Below, piece after piece: positions 35,633 through 43,681 of a DNA stretch of 64,000 nt. The stretch is from Pseudoalteromonas rubra. GTDB lineage: Bacteria; Pseudomonadota; Gammaproteobacteria; Enterobacterales; Alteromonadaceae. Under the pieces are notes generated by a model, which saw only the letters and a program-made list of their open reading frames with translations, did no database searches and was not told the DNA's origin. The translations under genes and the position numbers were made by a program. Numbering within the stretch: the first letter of the stretch is position 1; the number at the start of each line of letters is the position of its first letter. The stretch covers positions 1 through 64,000 of the forward strand of contig NZ_JXYA01000031.1 of NCBI RefSeq assembly GCF_000967655.1. Direction: 5' to 3'.

Positions 35633-36010
35633 ATGAAGCTATTTCGAGCTATAGATGAATTAGAAATATCAGGGACAGTGTCGGAGTTGGCTGAAATTAA
35701 GCGTACACTTGAAAAAGCCGAAGATGGGCAAGTTTATGTGTTTACATTTGATTGCTCGGGTTGTTCTATGTCATACGATAGTCTTGAACCTGAGTTAAAG
35801 GTGCAAGTATGCTCGGGACCCGCTTGTGCAACATTTCGAGAGGAAGGCGGCGTCACGATCAGAGGAGGTTTGAAGAGCATAGAAGTTTTTGCTTCATTTT
35901 TTGACTTTGATTTGGATTCAGCGTCGGGTGAACATTATCATTGGGATGAAGCATGTGGTTCAGAATATGTTGCCACGAATTCGATCCCAATGGTGGTTTC
36001 AGTGGCCTAA
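35633..36010 (+). CDS. Integron cassette 5: unknown protein
   Basis: 125 residues starting 19 bases after the GTT of attC 4. Cys-rich in one patch (FDCSGCSMSY and VCSGPACATF), then a FDFDLDSASGEHYHWDE acidic stretch. The opening MKLFRAIDELEISGTVSELAEI resembles small immunity proteins of polymorphic toxin systems (Imm32-like), a weak resemblance only. No membrane segment. Confidence 0.65.
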   Translation: MKLFRAIDELEISGTVSELAEIKRTLEKAEDGQVYVFTFDCSGCSMSYDSLEPELKVQVCSGPACATFREEGGVTIRGGLKSIEVFASFFDFDLDSASGEHYHWDEACGSEYVATNSIPMVVSVA

Positions 36011-36014
36011 CGTC

Positions 36015-36117
36015 ACATAACAAACTGTTTATGGAAGGGACGCCTTAATGCTTGGCTGGCGCTCATTCTTCGCTAATTTTAGCCAAGCTTAATCCGCCCC
36101 ATAACAGGGCGTTAGCA
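36015..36117 (+). other. attC site 5
   Basis: ACATAACAAACTG to GGCGTTAGCA, inner arms TTAATGCTTGGCTGGCGC and AGCCAAGCTTAATCCGCCCC. Confidence 0.85.
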
Positions 36118-36128
36118 GTACAGGAAAT

Positions 36129-36425
36129 ATGGCACTAGATTTACACATAATGGAAAATGGCCAACCAAAGGAATGGATTTACGCAATTGATTCAGAGAGA
36201 TGGTCATTATTCAATGAAGCGTTCGAGATATTTAAAGCTAAAACTGGCTTAGTCATAGATCAATATTCCGATACCAAATTCTCATCAGGGCTTCAAAATT
36301 TAATAGATATACTTAACTCTGTTGCTCCACAGTACGGTAATAGTGCGGATCTATTTTCAGAGTTTATCTCTGTTTTGGAATCAGCTGAAAGTAATGGTAA
36401 AAACGTAATTTTTGTCGGCGACTAA
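36129..36425 (+). CDS. Integron cassette 6: unknown acidic protein
   Basis: 98 residues, starts 18 bases after the attC 5 core with an AGGA site. No Cys, no membrane helix, mostly helical (FNEAFEIFKAKTGL, LQNLIDILNSV) with an acidic C-terminus. No family recognised. The cassette opens GTTAGCAGTACA and closes TGTACTGCTAAC, a perfect pair. Confidence 0.65.
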   Translation: MALDLHIMENGQPKEWIYAIDSERWSLFNEAFEIFKAKTGLVIDQYSDTKFSSGLQNLIDILNSVAPQYGNSADLFSEFISVLESAESNGKNVIFVGD

Positions 36426-36430
36426 TGTAC

Positions 36431-36530
36431 TGCTAACAAGTTACTCAAAAGGACGCAAAACGCTTGGCTTGTGCTCCTTCGTCGCTAATTTTAGCCAAGC
36501 ATTTATGCGCCCATTAGTAAGGTGTTATGC
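36431..36530 (+). other. attC site 6
   Basis: TGCTAACAAGTTACTC to GGTGTTATGC, inner arms AAAACGCTTGGCTTGTGCTCC and TTAGCCAAGCATTTATGCGCC. Confidence 0.85.
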
Positions 36531-36754
36531 GTCACTTTAAATCGCTGTCTTTAATGCAGTTTTTACTTCAAGTCTTTTCTTCAAATCAGCTTTTAGGTAC
36601 AGTGGCGTAATTAAGTTTTTAGTTGGTCTTGGCTGTTCGTTTTTCAATTTAAGCTGTGACCAGAAAGGTCATTCACCAGTCGAACGCTTCTTTGCAATTT
36701 TGAGTTTGGTGAGTGTTTTTATAAATAAAAGTTTAGCTAGCTAGTGCAGGCGCA
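36527..36754 (+). pseudogene. Integron cassette 7: broken cassette gene
   Basis: An ATG at 36527 (overlapping the attC 6 core) opens a frame reading MRHFKSLSLMQFLLQVFSSN and QLLGTVA, then stops near 36608. The next frame continues with VIKFLVGLGCSFFNLSC, DQKGHSPVERFF and AILSLVSVFINKSLAS to a stop at about 36742. The two pieces look like one small cassette protein split by a one-base shift. I recall similar short frames in Vibrio superintegrons, but this needs a search. Alternatively it is a cassette without a working gene. Confidence 0.5.
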
Positions 36755-36778
36755 AGCGCTTTGAAAGCAGTGTGTCAA

Positions 36779-36876
36779 CGCATAACAAGCAATTAAACAG
36801 GGATAAAAAACTTGCGGGCTATTCGCTTCGCTCAATTTTAGCCCACAATTTTTTACCCGTTAATCGGGCGTTAGCT
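36779..36876 (+). other. attC site 7
   Basis: CGCATAACAAGCAATT to GGCGTTAGCT, inner arms AAAAAACTTGCGGGCTA and TTAGCCCACAATTTTTTACCC. Last complete attC of the array. Confidence 0.85.
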
Positions 36877-36896
36877 CTCCTCCAACTAATGGTGAC

Positions 36897-37241
36897 ATGA
36901 TGAGTAAATTACCGGTTGACAGGGATAAATCTTTGAACATGTTCTTGGATTGTCTATCTGAAAAAATTGATATTTTCGAGTTTTATTTATTTGGTTCTTA
37001 TATTAAAGGAAACTTTAACGCATGGAGTGATTTGGACGTTATCATTGTGTCTGATTATTTTGAGTCTGTTGAATTACCAGATAGGAAGTACTTGGTAGCT
37101 TCTATTAAGAACAATCTTGCAGTGAGGTTGCTAGATGTAAAGGTTATTTCATTAAGTGAGTGGGAGAATGGTTTTGGATTTTTGGGGCATATACGGAATA
37201 AGGTTGTAAAGTGGGAGTTTAACAATGGCAATATCATTTAA
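36897..37241 (+). CDS. Integron cassette 8: MNT-type nucleotidyltransferase
   Basis: 114 residues (second Met at 36900). The nucleotidyltransferase fold is visible: LFGSYIKGNFNAWSDLDVII, with the G-S-x(9-10)-D-x-D motif near 35-50. Known: small MNT proteins often act as antitoxins that AMPylate a partner HEPN ribonuclease encoded next to them. Here a second frame starts within the last codons (ATG at 37225), the layout of MNT/HEPN pairs, but is cut short after 13 codons by a repeat element. Confidence 0.82.
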   Translation: MMSKLPVDRDKSLNMFLDCLSEKIDIFEFYLFGSYIKGNFNAWSDLDVIIVSDYFESVELPDRKYLVASIKNNLAVRLLDVKVISLSEWENGFGFLGHIRNKVVKWEFNNGNII

Positions 37242-37347
37242 CGAAAGGACTCTAATTCTCGAGGAATTTTGGGAGACACCCACTACTATGTGTACCCGTT
37301 CTGTGGAGTTACAGAGTAAAGTTGCAACTTGGAATAGGCGTCTTTAA
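37225..37347 (+). pseudogene. Truncated partner gene of the nucleotidyltransferase
   Basis: Starts MAISFNERTLILEE, overlapping the nucleotidyltransferase gene by 17 bases, then runs into the AATTTTGG-(G/A)-AGACACCC element and continues as read-through (FWETPTTMCTRSVELQ) to a stop in the element's far end. Only the first 13-14 codons look native. By layout the lost gene may have been a HEPN-type toxin; too little remains to tell. Confidence 0.45.
37266..37347. repeat. GACACCC element, copy A (near full length)
   Basis: Begins AATTTTGGGAGACACCCAC and ends TTGCAACTTGGAATAGGCGTCTTTA. The termini are inverted repeats (AGACACCCA / TGGGTGTCT in the best copies). It matches 47857-47925 along its whole length, and the flank to its right (37360-37440) also matches 47980-48040. 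It breaks the gene at 37225. Confidence 0.75.
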
Positions 37348-37439
37348 TTTTTTTGGCAAAATAAATTAGATCATACAGTGCCGTGCGTGTCTATCACATT
37401 GATTTTAAATATGAGTATCTGGGGATTTCTCAGTTTCAG

Positions 37440-37877
37440 ATGTTAGGGGTTAATGGAGTTTTCAAGTTGAGTAATAGCAGAGTTGTATCGCTCGATAAAA
37501 GTAAGTTAGATGTGGTTAAAATCCATGACTATATTTCTAATAGATCGTATTGGGGGAAAGGTCGCACAATAGAGCAAACAAAGGCTTCTATTGAGAGTTC
37601 AATATGCTTTGGAATATATATAAACGGTGAACAGGTCGCTTTTGCTAGAGTGGTTTCAGATACAGTTACGTTTGCTTACCTAATGGATGTTATTGTTTTT
37701 GAAAAATATCAAGGTAATGGAATTGGCACTCAGCTAATGGAAGCCGTATTGAATTATCCTGATTTAAAAAGCGTAAATTGGCTATTAAATACCAGTGGCG
37801 CTCATGGGTTATATGAAAAATTTGGTTTTTCAAAAGTAAAAGAGCCAACTAATTACATGAGCAAAGCCACCATATAA
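37440..37877 (+). CDS. GNAT-family acetyltransferase, former cassette
   Basis: About 146 residues from the ATG at 37440; an upstream GTG at 37383 lies in repeat-derived sequence and is rejected. GNAT features: FARVVSDTVTFAYLMDVIVF, the acetyl-CoA loop QGNGIGTQLMEAV, and GAHGLYEKFGF near the C-terminus. It acetylates an amine on an unknown substrate. Right after the stop CTGCTAACAAG matches the left end of attC sites, so the gene probably arrived as an integron cassette whose attC was later cut. Its native N-terminus may have been altered by the repeat element just upstream. Confidence 0.8.
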   Translation: MLGVNGVFKLSNSRVVSLDKSKLDVVKIHDYISNRSYWGKGRTIEQTKASIESSICFGIYINGEQVAFARVVSDTVTFAYLMDVIVFEKYQGNGIGTQLMEAVLNYPDLKSVNWLLNTSGAHGLYEKFGFSKVKEPTNYMSKATI

Positions 37878-37943
37878 AATCTGCTAACAAGAGATAGTGA
37901 ATATTAGCTGCAACGTAAAATTGGAGAATTGGGAGCAACAGAA

Positions 37944-38627
37944 ATGGAAAATTCAATAATCTATAGTTACCAACAATTACCAGAGCAGGTTAAAAAGGTT
38001 GTTCGCCTTCACGGGAATGGCTCGATTAGCTTCAACACAAATAAGGCCGTATTGGTCAGGCTTTTGGCTATACTTTTTTTGCTTGTTAGTTTGTTTGCGT
38101 TTTGCCTTACCTTGTTTATAGGTGAGGTATTTCACATCGTCTCACTGTTCTTGGCCACGCCACTCACAATCATTTTGTTTAGCCATTCAAACTGTATTGT
38201 CGTCGATCACAAAAGTGGTACTTTTCGACGGCAGGCCCGCTTATTGTGGCGCTCAGCGCAGCTTACTCAGCAAGCTAAGATTGAGGATATAGAAGTTGTG
38301 ATGACAAAGGACGGGCAAAAAGACGGCCGACGCGTTAATCTGATGGGGCAGGTACTTCATTTTGATAAACCCAGCGAGGCACATGCTTTTCTTGCATTGC
38401 TGAAGTTTCAGTTTAACGCCAATACGCTTGAACAAATTACAGCATGGCCAAACAAAATACCCTGGATACCAGTTGAAGATAATGAGATGACTCCTGGTCA
38501 ATCGTTTGCGCCACTCTCTGATCACATTGTACCGGTCTGGTCGCTACAAGATAAGTTAAAGCTCTTGATCCCGGCTTTGGTGTTTTCTGCAATGGCAGGC
38601 TTGGTACAGCTAGGGGGGAAACTGTGA
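37944..38627 (+). CDS. Membrane protein of unknown function (first of a coupled pair)
   Basis: 227 residues from the ATG at 37944 (GGGAGC eight bases before it). Two adjacent helices about 35-75 (LLAILFLLVSLFAFCLTLFI and VSLFLATPLTIILF), a soluble middle with a basic patch (TFRRQARLLWRS) and one C-terminal helix (LLIPALVFSAMAGLV). No family recognised. The next gene starts on GTG overlapping its TGA, so the two are translationally coupled. Confidence 0.72.
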   Translation: MENSIIYSYQQLPEQVKKVVRLHGNGSISFNTNKAVLVRLLAILFLLVSLFAFCLTLFIGEVFHIVSLFLATPLTIILFSHSNCIVVDHKSGTFRRQARLLWRSAQLTQQAKIEDIEVVMTKDGQKDGRRVNLMGQVLHFDKPSEAHAFLALLKFQFNANTLEQITAWPNKIPWIPVEDNEMTPGQSFAPLSDHIVPVWSLQDKLKLLIPALVFSAMAGLVQLGGKL

Positions 38628-39097
38628 TTTTTAAAAAGCACACTCCACATTTAGCTACTTACCAAAAGTCGGCCATAGTTAGCTTTTTGTTGAAACCTTT
38701 AGGTGCAATCATTCTATTCGTTGGCTTGTTAAATATTTACTTTGCTGCGGGTGAAAAAAGTTTGCCGTTTTGGGCAATTGGTATCATTGCAGGCATTGGC
38801 TGGCATGCAACTTTTGGTAATTATCGGGTGCGAGTAGACCTTGCGGAGCAAATGCTTGAACTTAAGGCATCAGCGCTAATGCCTATATTTAAGCGTCGCT
38901 ATGAATTGGCCGGCGCCCGCGGGTTTAGAGTCGTCAGTAGCGGAGCTTCCACTCGGCCTTATTCCGTTGTTTTGGTTACACGAGAAGGTCTCCAGGTGGC
39001 TATTAGCAACTCGAAACATCAGCGAGATGCGGTTACGACGGCTCGAGAATTTGCTGAGTTCACAGGTTTGCCTGTTATTGAAAATATCAGCTCATAA
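38624..39097 (+). CDS. Membrane protein of unknown function (second of a coupled pair)
   Basis: 157 residues, GTG start within GTGA, with GGGGGG five bases before it. Two N-terminal helices (SFLLKPLGAIILFVGLLNIY and FWAIGIIAGIGWHATFG), then a PH-like soluble part (YRVRVDLAEQMLELKASAL, RGFRVVSSGASTRPYSVVLV). The same overall plan as the upstream partner, both perhaps bacterial PH-like membrane proteins. Not similar to known cassette proteins and not followed by attC. Confidence 0.7.
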   Translation: MIFKKHTPHLATYQKSAIVSFLLKPLGAIILFVGLLNIYFAAGEKSLPFWAIGIIAGIGWHATFGNYRVRVDLAEQMLELKASALMPIFKRRYELAGARGFRVVSSGASTRPYSVVLVTREGLQVAISNSKHQRDAVTTAREFAEFTGLPVIENISS

Positions 39098-39284
39098 GGC
39101 ATCAATGTTTAGTTTGGCTTGGCGGTGATAAGAGGTGAATTGGTTTGAATGGGTTGACCTGTTGATGAGTTTTACCCACCTTTGTGCCAACCTGGTGATT
39201 ACTGTAGCTGTGCTGTAATAGCTTTATCTCGTTTTCAACCTATAATCCCAGAAATCTATAATCATTAAATTGCAAAAGTTCATC

Positions 39285-39410
39285 ATGCATACCTTTGGTG
39301 TTATTGGCGGCATGGGTCCCAGTGCTACGGCTCAGTATTATTTGGCACTACAACAACTGAAAGTTGGTTTAGTTCACCAATTTTGGAAGACACCTGTAGT
39401 GGTCAACTAA
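39285..39410 (+). pseudogene. Truncated aspartate/glutamate racemase
   Basis: The first 32 codons read MHTFGVIGGMGPSATAQYY, the start of an Asp/Glu racemase (known GGMGP motif), then run straight into AATTTTGGAAGACACC at 39380 and end in the IS-like sequence behind it. The rest of the gene is absent. Confidence 0.8.
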
Positions 39411-39449
39411 TCCCGCGAAGTTATGGGAAGTTATGGGAGACACCCACTA
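39380..39449. repeat. GACACCC element end joined to an IS end
   Basis: AATTTTGGAAGACACC (39380-39395) abuts GTAGTGGTCAACTAATCCC (39396-39414), followed by a second TTATGGGAGACACCCAC (39430-39446). The 19-base sequence recurs at 47735-47753, where it borders an IS3-type transposase remnant, so it is an IS terminus. Confidence 0.7.
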
Positions 39450-39984
39450 CTAATATAGCTTTTTTGTAAGTCATTTACTAATGGCTCTACATAATCTTCT
39501 TTATCTGCAGAAGAGTGGCTAAAAAAAACCAAAACAGAATCACTCATCGATGAAATCCTTCTTATTAAAAATCAACTACATGCTAGCTTATGAAAATCAA
39601 GATATCTAGCAAAAATATACATTCAAAAAAGCCACTTATAATTTAGGAAGACATATATCCGGGCTTGACTGGTTATCCTGTGCCCCTAATGAGTTCCAAG
39701 CCTGTACACTCTAAAATTAATACACCCACTCGGTCTTTAACGACCGTGCCTTCGTAGAGTTTTGCGCACGCAGGGTTGGACCTTTTTTCATCGTACTTTG
39801 GCAAACAGATAAGCGGTTGTCAGAGGATAACAACACCCACAAGGGCTCAATGACCCGAACTCACCTGACAAACTATGAATCTTCGGAGGCACCCACTGAT
39901 ACGTTTACCCTTTCTGTTGAGGAAAGTCGCAACTTTGAATAGGTTTCTTTGATTCATGCATATTAATGATTCGATAAAGCCAAT
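39411..39984. other. Gene-free stretch
   Basis: AT-rich remnants without a coding frame that I trust. It contains GACACCC-like sequence at 39430 and a diverged element at 39881-39952. Confidence 0.5.
39881..39952. repeat. GACACCC element, diverged copy
   Basis: CTTCGGAGGCACCCACTGAT at the left, TTTCTGTTGAGGAAAG in the middle, GTCGCAACTTTGAATAGG and TTTCTTT at the right. It aligns with copies 37266-37347 and 47857-47925 over the whole length but with several changes. Confidence 0.65.
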
Positions 39985-40437
39985 TCAAAACGAAAAAGTT
40001 CTAACGTTTTCTGAGGTTTCGGAGATTCGATCTTTAATGGTTAACTTATTACCCTCTATAGCCCAAGTGACTATTGGATCATATTTACTGGTTCTCCACC
40101 GACCAGAAGTATCGTTTCCGACAGACCCCCAAATCACGCGTGGCCCTTCAAGATAGCATTTGTACTGCCATAAACTATTATCTTCTTCACGGATATATTG
40201 CAAGTAAACTATATCGTATGCAATATGAGTGACATGAACTATTTTTAGTGGTTTGCTAAACATTGTAGCAATTGCGGCTAAGCATACTTTTTGAGTCTGT
40301 TCAGGGTTTAAATTTGACTTTACTGTTTTGACTTGCGTTGAGTGTGAGGCTGACGTTATTCTATGGTCTTTTAATTTCGGCTCTATTACAGCTGCGATAG
40401 TACCAGTCACAGCAATCCAAAGTAATAACTTTCTCAT
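39985..40437 (-). CDS. Small exported or membrane-anchored protein of unknown function
   Basis: 150 residues from the ATG at 40437, with an N-terminal hydrophobic segment (LLLWIAVTGTIAAVI) and a soluble part with two Cys (KVCLAAIATMF, QYKCYLEG). The sequence alternates aromatic and charged residues (YDIVYLQYIREEDNSLWQY). No recognised family. It lies alone in the scarred region, AT-rich. Confidence 0.6.
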   Translation of the reverse strand: MRKLLLWIAVTGTIAAVIEPKLKDHRITSASHSTQVKTVKSNLNPEQTQKVCLAAIATMFSKPLKIVHVTHIAYDIVYLQYIREEDNSLWQYKCYLEGPRVIWGSVGNDTSGRWRTSKYDPIVTWAIEGNKLTIKDRISETSENVRTFSF

Positions 40438-40587
40438 CAATCTACCCTAGCCTTCAATAGTCCAACCATTAAACATAAATCGTCGTCATTGATGTCAGAT
40501 TAGTATATAAAATCACAAAAAATAAACAAGCCAAGAATTATTAATTTTATAAACAGCAGAGTCCCCCCGATACTTGTCCCCTTTTGT

Positions 40588-40608
40588 GGCCTTGTTGATC
40601 AAATCCAG
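40588..40608. repeat. Terminal repeat of the IS5-type element
   Basis: GGCCTTGTTGATCAAATCCAG resembles the GGCCTTGTTGAATAAATC-type ends of IS5-group elements and lies 24 bases past the stop of the minus-strand transposase gene. The matching left end was not found; the element is cut at 41113. Confidence 0.55.
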
Positions 40609-40631
40609 ATAGCTGATGCAGTACTGCAATT

Positions 40632-41112
40632 TCAGCTGTTTTCCTGATATTCAGGCATACCTAGCCCAGTCATTCTATTGAGCATTTTCACTTTGAGCAT
40701 CGCTTCAGTGTGCTGCTGATTGAATCCACGACTGACCAGCTTGTCACCCATTAGCTGTTTATACCGATACATTGCTGTTTCCGCCAGTGAACGTTGATGG
40801 TAGTTCACACACTTTTTCCACTCACTGCTACCTATATGCTTTGTTAAAATGACCGCGCTGTTACGAGCATGTCCATCCTCCCACAACTGCGGGTTACACC
40901 TTGGAGGGATCATTGCGTCAGTCTTTTTGGCTGTCACTTCAGCATAACACCCTCGGGTATCATAAGCGCCATCCGCTTTGACCGAGCTGATCTTCCTGCG
41001 TAATGGTCTGAGTAAATCACCCAGAACTTCTGAATCAGCTACGGAGATTGTAGATAACTCAGCACCCACAATTTGGTGTGTATTTGCATCAACGGCCAGA
41101 TGCAGCTTTCGC
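40632..41112 (-). pseudogene. IS5-family transposase, N-terminus lost
   Basis: About 160 residues of an IS5-type DDE transposase: SWRKLHLAVDANTHQIVG (first Asp), KADGAYDTRGCY (second Asp) and RSLAETAMYRYKQLMGDKL (Glu), with the C-terminal tail MTGLGMPEY. The N-terminal DNA-binding part is missing; at 41113 the reading runs into AATTTTGGAAGACACCC. All three acidic residues survive but the protein is not full length. Confidence 0.88.
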
Positions 41113-41134
41113 CAAGAATTTTGGAAGACACCCT
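41113..41134. repeat. GACACCC element end at the transposase break
   Basis: AATTTTGGAAGACACCCTCC marks the exact point where the IS5 transposase stops being similar to its family. Confidence 0.7.
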
Positions 41135-41450
41135 CCATCGCCCGTACCTTTTTTAGCGGAAATCACATCAGAAATCATTTCTCTACATAGCATTTAGAAA
41201 TTTACTAGCTAGATAAAAGTATCCAGCACCCAAGAGCAGCAATCTCGCCCAAAAAGTAGGGTGATAATCGAGCACTTTTCTATTGTCCTTCCTAAAAATC
41301 CATAGTCACAAAAATGACACATAATTCACACTTGTAATACAATGTAATAGATGAGCTTAGTTTATTGATGTAATTTACGAAACGAATTAAAGGCCAGTAT
41401 TAATGCTTTTTAGCGTCGTGTAATTAAACAATAGAAATTTGGAGTAAATT

Positions 41451-43256
41451 ATGGGTTCACGAAAAGGGATCGTAAATTCAGCAATGGTCGCCTCCGTGGT
41501 GGCTGGCTCTATGGCCATGACTAGCCAAGTAAATGCTTTTGGCTGGGGTAGTATAGGTGACTTCTTTACAGACCCGATTGGAACCGTTGGCGGTGCCGTT
41601 ACACAGGTAGCACAAGTGGTAAGGCATGTTACTAGCCCAGTGACAAATGTTTCAATTGATACACTTAGACATGGTGCAAACGTTGTGAATGATGCAACTA
41701 ACTTGGTTGGTGTTGACTCCACAGCTATTACTGATAAAGCCATATCACTCGCTCAGCAAATGGCCACTTTAGACAACATGGGAACATTTGTCGCTGACCA
41801 ACAACAAAAGCTTGCTGCACTTGAACACTTTGCGACTGTTGCTGTGACCAACGCACACTACCATGGTCAATTAGAAGCATTGGTCGATGGCGTCAATGAA
41901 AACAACGTAGAGCTTGCAAAAAACATTGTGTACAGCCTAATAAAAGACATTGACTACGATACGTTAAAGCTCGTCGTAGATCAGGTTAAAACATATGACG
42001 GTGCACAGTCTTTGATGTTTATGGTCAATAAAGGTAATTTAGGAGTAGGAGTGGCTGTTGACGTTCATGAACTGGAGCGTATTAAGTATGGCCATCATTC
42101 TAACCGCCACGAGCCAATCATGAGCTTTTTTGTTCAGGCTGTGAACCCAGCAACGCCGAATAACCAACTAAAATTTTCTGTTGGCTACCATAAGAATCCT
42201 CCTTTGCAGGTATCAGGAAATAGTGTAAGCCTATCAAGCACGGTTAAGAAGATGAAAGTCAGCCTTGCATTTGCATCGTTGAATAGCAGTGACTTCCTTG
42301 CTCTGGTTGATGTACAAGCTTTGCGAAACCAACATAAAATGACCGCTGTCGGCGTCAGTGCAACTCCTGTTAGCTTGCAAGCAGGAAGCACATCAAGACA
42401 AGTTGTATTCAAAGAATGTCAAAACGGTAGATTACAAGCGAACGGAGTAGATTGTAATCAACAAGGTTTGTCTATTAGTGCGCTGACCGGTGTCTACGCC
42501 ATGGACCAACACACAGCGCTTGGTGGTGTGTCATTTACATTTAAGTCATCTGGTATAGTGGATGGCATGTACTGCGTACAAACAGTCGAACCCGCAGATC
42601 CACATACCTGGCAAGACAACTACTTCTGCTCGTCAGAAGACATTGGCATGAAATGGTCTTTTGCTGGCCCAATCGATGGTATGCGCTGTACGCAGATCAT
42701 CGAGTTGGCAGACCCGCATACGTGGCAAGACAACTATCTATGTTTACCTAATGACTCAGACTATTTATTCTCTTGGAATAGTGCTGGTAAAGGTAATATG
42801 AAAAATACGGTAAGATGGCTTGAAGCCGCAGATCCACATACTTGGAATGACAACTACCTGGGCATTGAAAAATACGTAGAACTGAAGATATTCGATAAGT
42901 GTTTAGATATTAATGGGTACCATCCAAGCAATGGTCAAGACATCATACTGTACGATTGTCACACTGGTGCAAACCAGAAATGGCTATTCACTACCGATGG
43001 AAAAGTGAGAAGTAAAATGAACTATAACAAGTGCCTTGATTATAGAAACTCAGCGACGAGCAATGGCGAAAAACTGATGATTTGGGACTGTAACACCAGC
43101 CCGACACAACAGTTTGAATATATCAATGGCCAATTAAAAACTGTATTGCAACCATCTCGTTGTGTCGATTCTCCACAGCCACATAACTTCACAAGAACAC
43201 ACTTGTGGGATTGCCCCGTGTTAACTCAACACAATCATGTAGTTGTTTCAAAATAA
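41451..43256 (+). CDS. Secreted lectin-like protein with three DPHTW repeats and a ricin-type trefoil
   Basis: 601 residues. Signal peptide (MVASVVAGSMAMTSQVNA). The N-terminal 350 residues are of unknown fold (THAV-rich amphipathic start, then a beta-rich central part). Residues about 375-475 hold three units containing (L/A)ADPHTWQDNYLC-type sequence at about 382, 421 and 462, each with a pair of Cys in the first two. Residues about 478-600 are a ricin B-type beta-trefoil with CLDINGYHPSNGQDIILYDC, QKWLF and two further CLD-x-N-like repeats. Known: ricin trefoils bind sugars on cell-surface or polymer substrates. Inferred: an adhesin or toxin delivered outside the cell. AT-rich; upstream 41140-41450 shows no gene. 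Confidence 0.85.
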   Translation: MGSRKGIVNSAMVASVVAGSMAMTSQVNAFGWGSIGDFFTDPIGTVGGAVTQVAQVVRHVTSPVTNVSIDTLRHGANVVNDATNLVGVDSTAITDKAISLAQQMATLDNMGTFVADQQQKLAALEHFATVAVTNAHYHGQLEALVDGVNENNVELAKNIVYSLIKDIDYDTLKLVVDQVKTYDGAQSLMFMVNKGNLGVGVAVDVHELERIKYGHHSNRHEPIMSFFVQAVNPATPNNQLKFSVGYHKNPPLQVSGNSVSLSSTVKKMKVSLAFASLNSSDFLALVDVQALRNQHKMTAVGVSATPVSLQAGSTSRQVVFKECQNGRLQANGVDCNQQGLSISALTGVYAMDQHTALGGVSFTFKSSGIVDGMYCVQTVEPADPHTWQDNYFCSSEDIGMKWSFAGPIDGMRCTQIIELADPHTWQDNYLCLPNDSDYLFSWNSAGKGNMKNTVRWLEAADPHTWNDNYLGIEKYVELKIFDKCLDINGYHPSNGQDIILYDCHTGANQKWLFTTDGKVRSKMNYNKCLDYRNSATSNGEKLMIWDCNTSPTQQFEYINGQLKTVLQPSRCVDSPQPHNFTRTHLWDCPVLTQHNHVVVSK

Positions 43257-43313
43257 TAAACATACTCTCTGCTGGGAAGTGATGCGATGCGCTTTTCAGC
43301 AGATTTTTTAATC

Positions 43314-43350
43314 GAGTTTTGCGAGACACCTACCGATATCTGTCCCCGTT
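43314..43350. repeat. GACACCC element, left end only
   Basis: GAGTTTTGCGAGACACCTACCGATATCTGTCC matches the left half of the copy at 47857. It then passes into the ACACGGACAGCCACTTAAA repeats of the neighbouring transposase. Confidence 0.6.
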
Positions 43351-43590
43351 ACACAATTACACGGACAGCCACTTAAAAAAATTGCACGGACAGCCACATA
43401 AAACAGCCAACCAAAAAAGCTGTTATGTTCTAAATTGAAGTGAAGAATTACAATATGTTGGTTTTGGAGCACAATTACACGGACAGCCACTTAAAACTAA
43501 TTACACAGACAGCGACTTAAAACAGCCAACCAAAAAAGCTGTTATGTTCTAAATTGAAGTGAAGAATTACAATATGTTGGTTTTGGAGAG
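43351..43590. repeat. REP/RAYT-associated repeats: ACGGACAGCCACTTAAA units and a 68-base direct repeat
   Basis: The unit (T/A)ACACGGACAGCCACTTAAA occurs four times with small changes. Between units a 68-base block (AACAGCCAACCAAAAAAGC to ATATGTTGGTTTTGGAG) is present twice without change, at 43402-43469 and 43520-43587. Such short palindromic units next to a RAYT gene are the expected substrate of that transposase. Confidence 0.8.
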
Positions 43591-43681
43591 TCAGGGCTAG
43601 TACAGCTCAGCCAGTTCCAAGCCAAGCAGCGCAGTTAAGTCTTTAGCTACAGTACTAATTCGAAGTCAGGTATGAGTCTTT

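Noticed and set aside
37383..37439. Upstream GTG start for the GNAT gene
   Set aside because: The first 19 codons fall in DNA that also follows the GACACCC element at 47980-48040, so this part is repeat-derived and not native to the enzyme.
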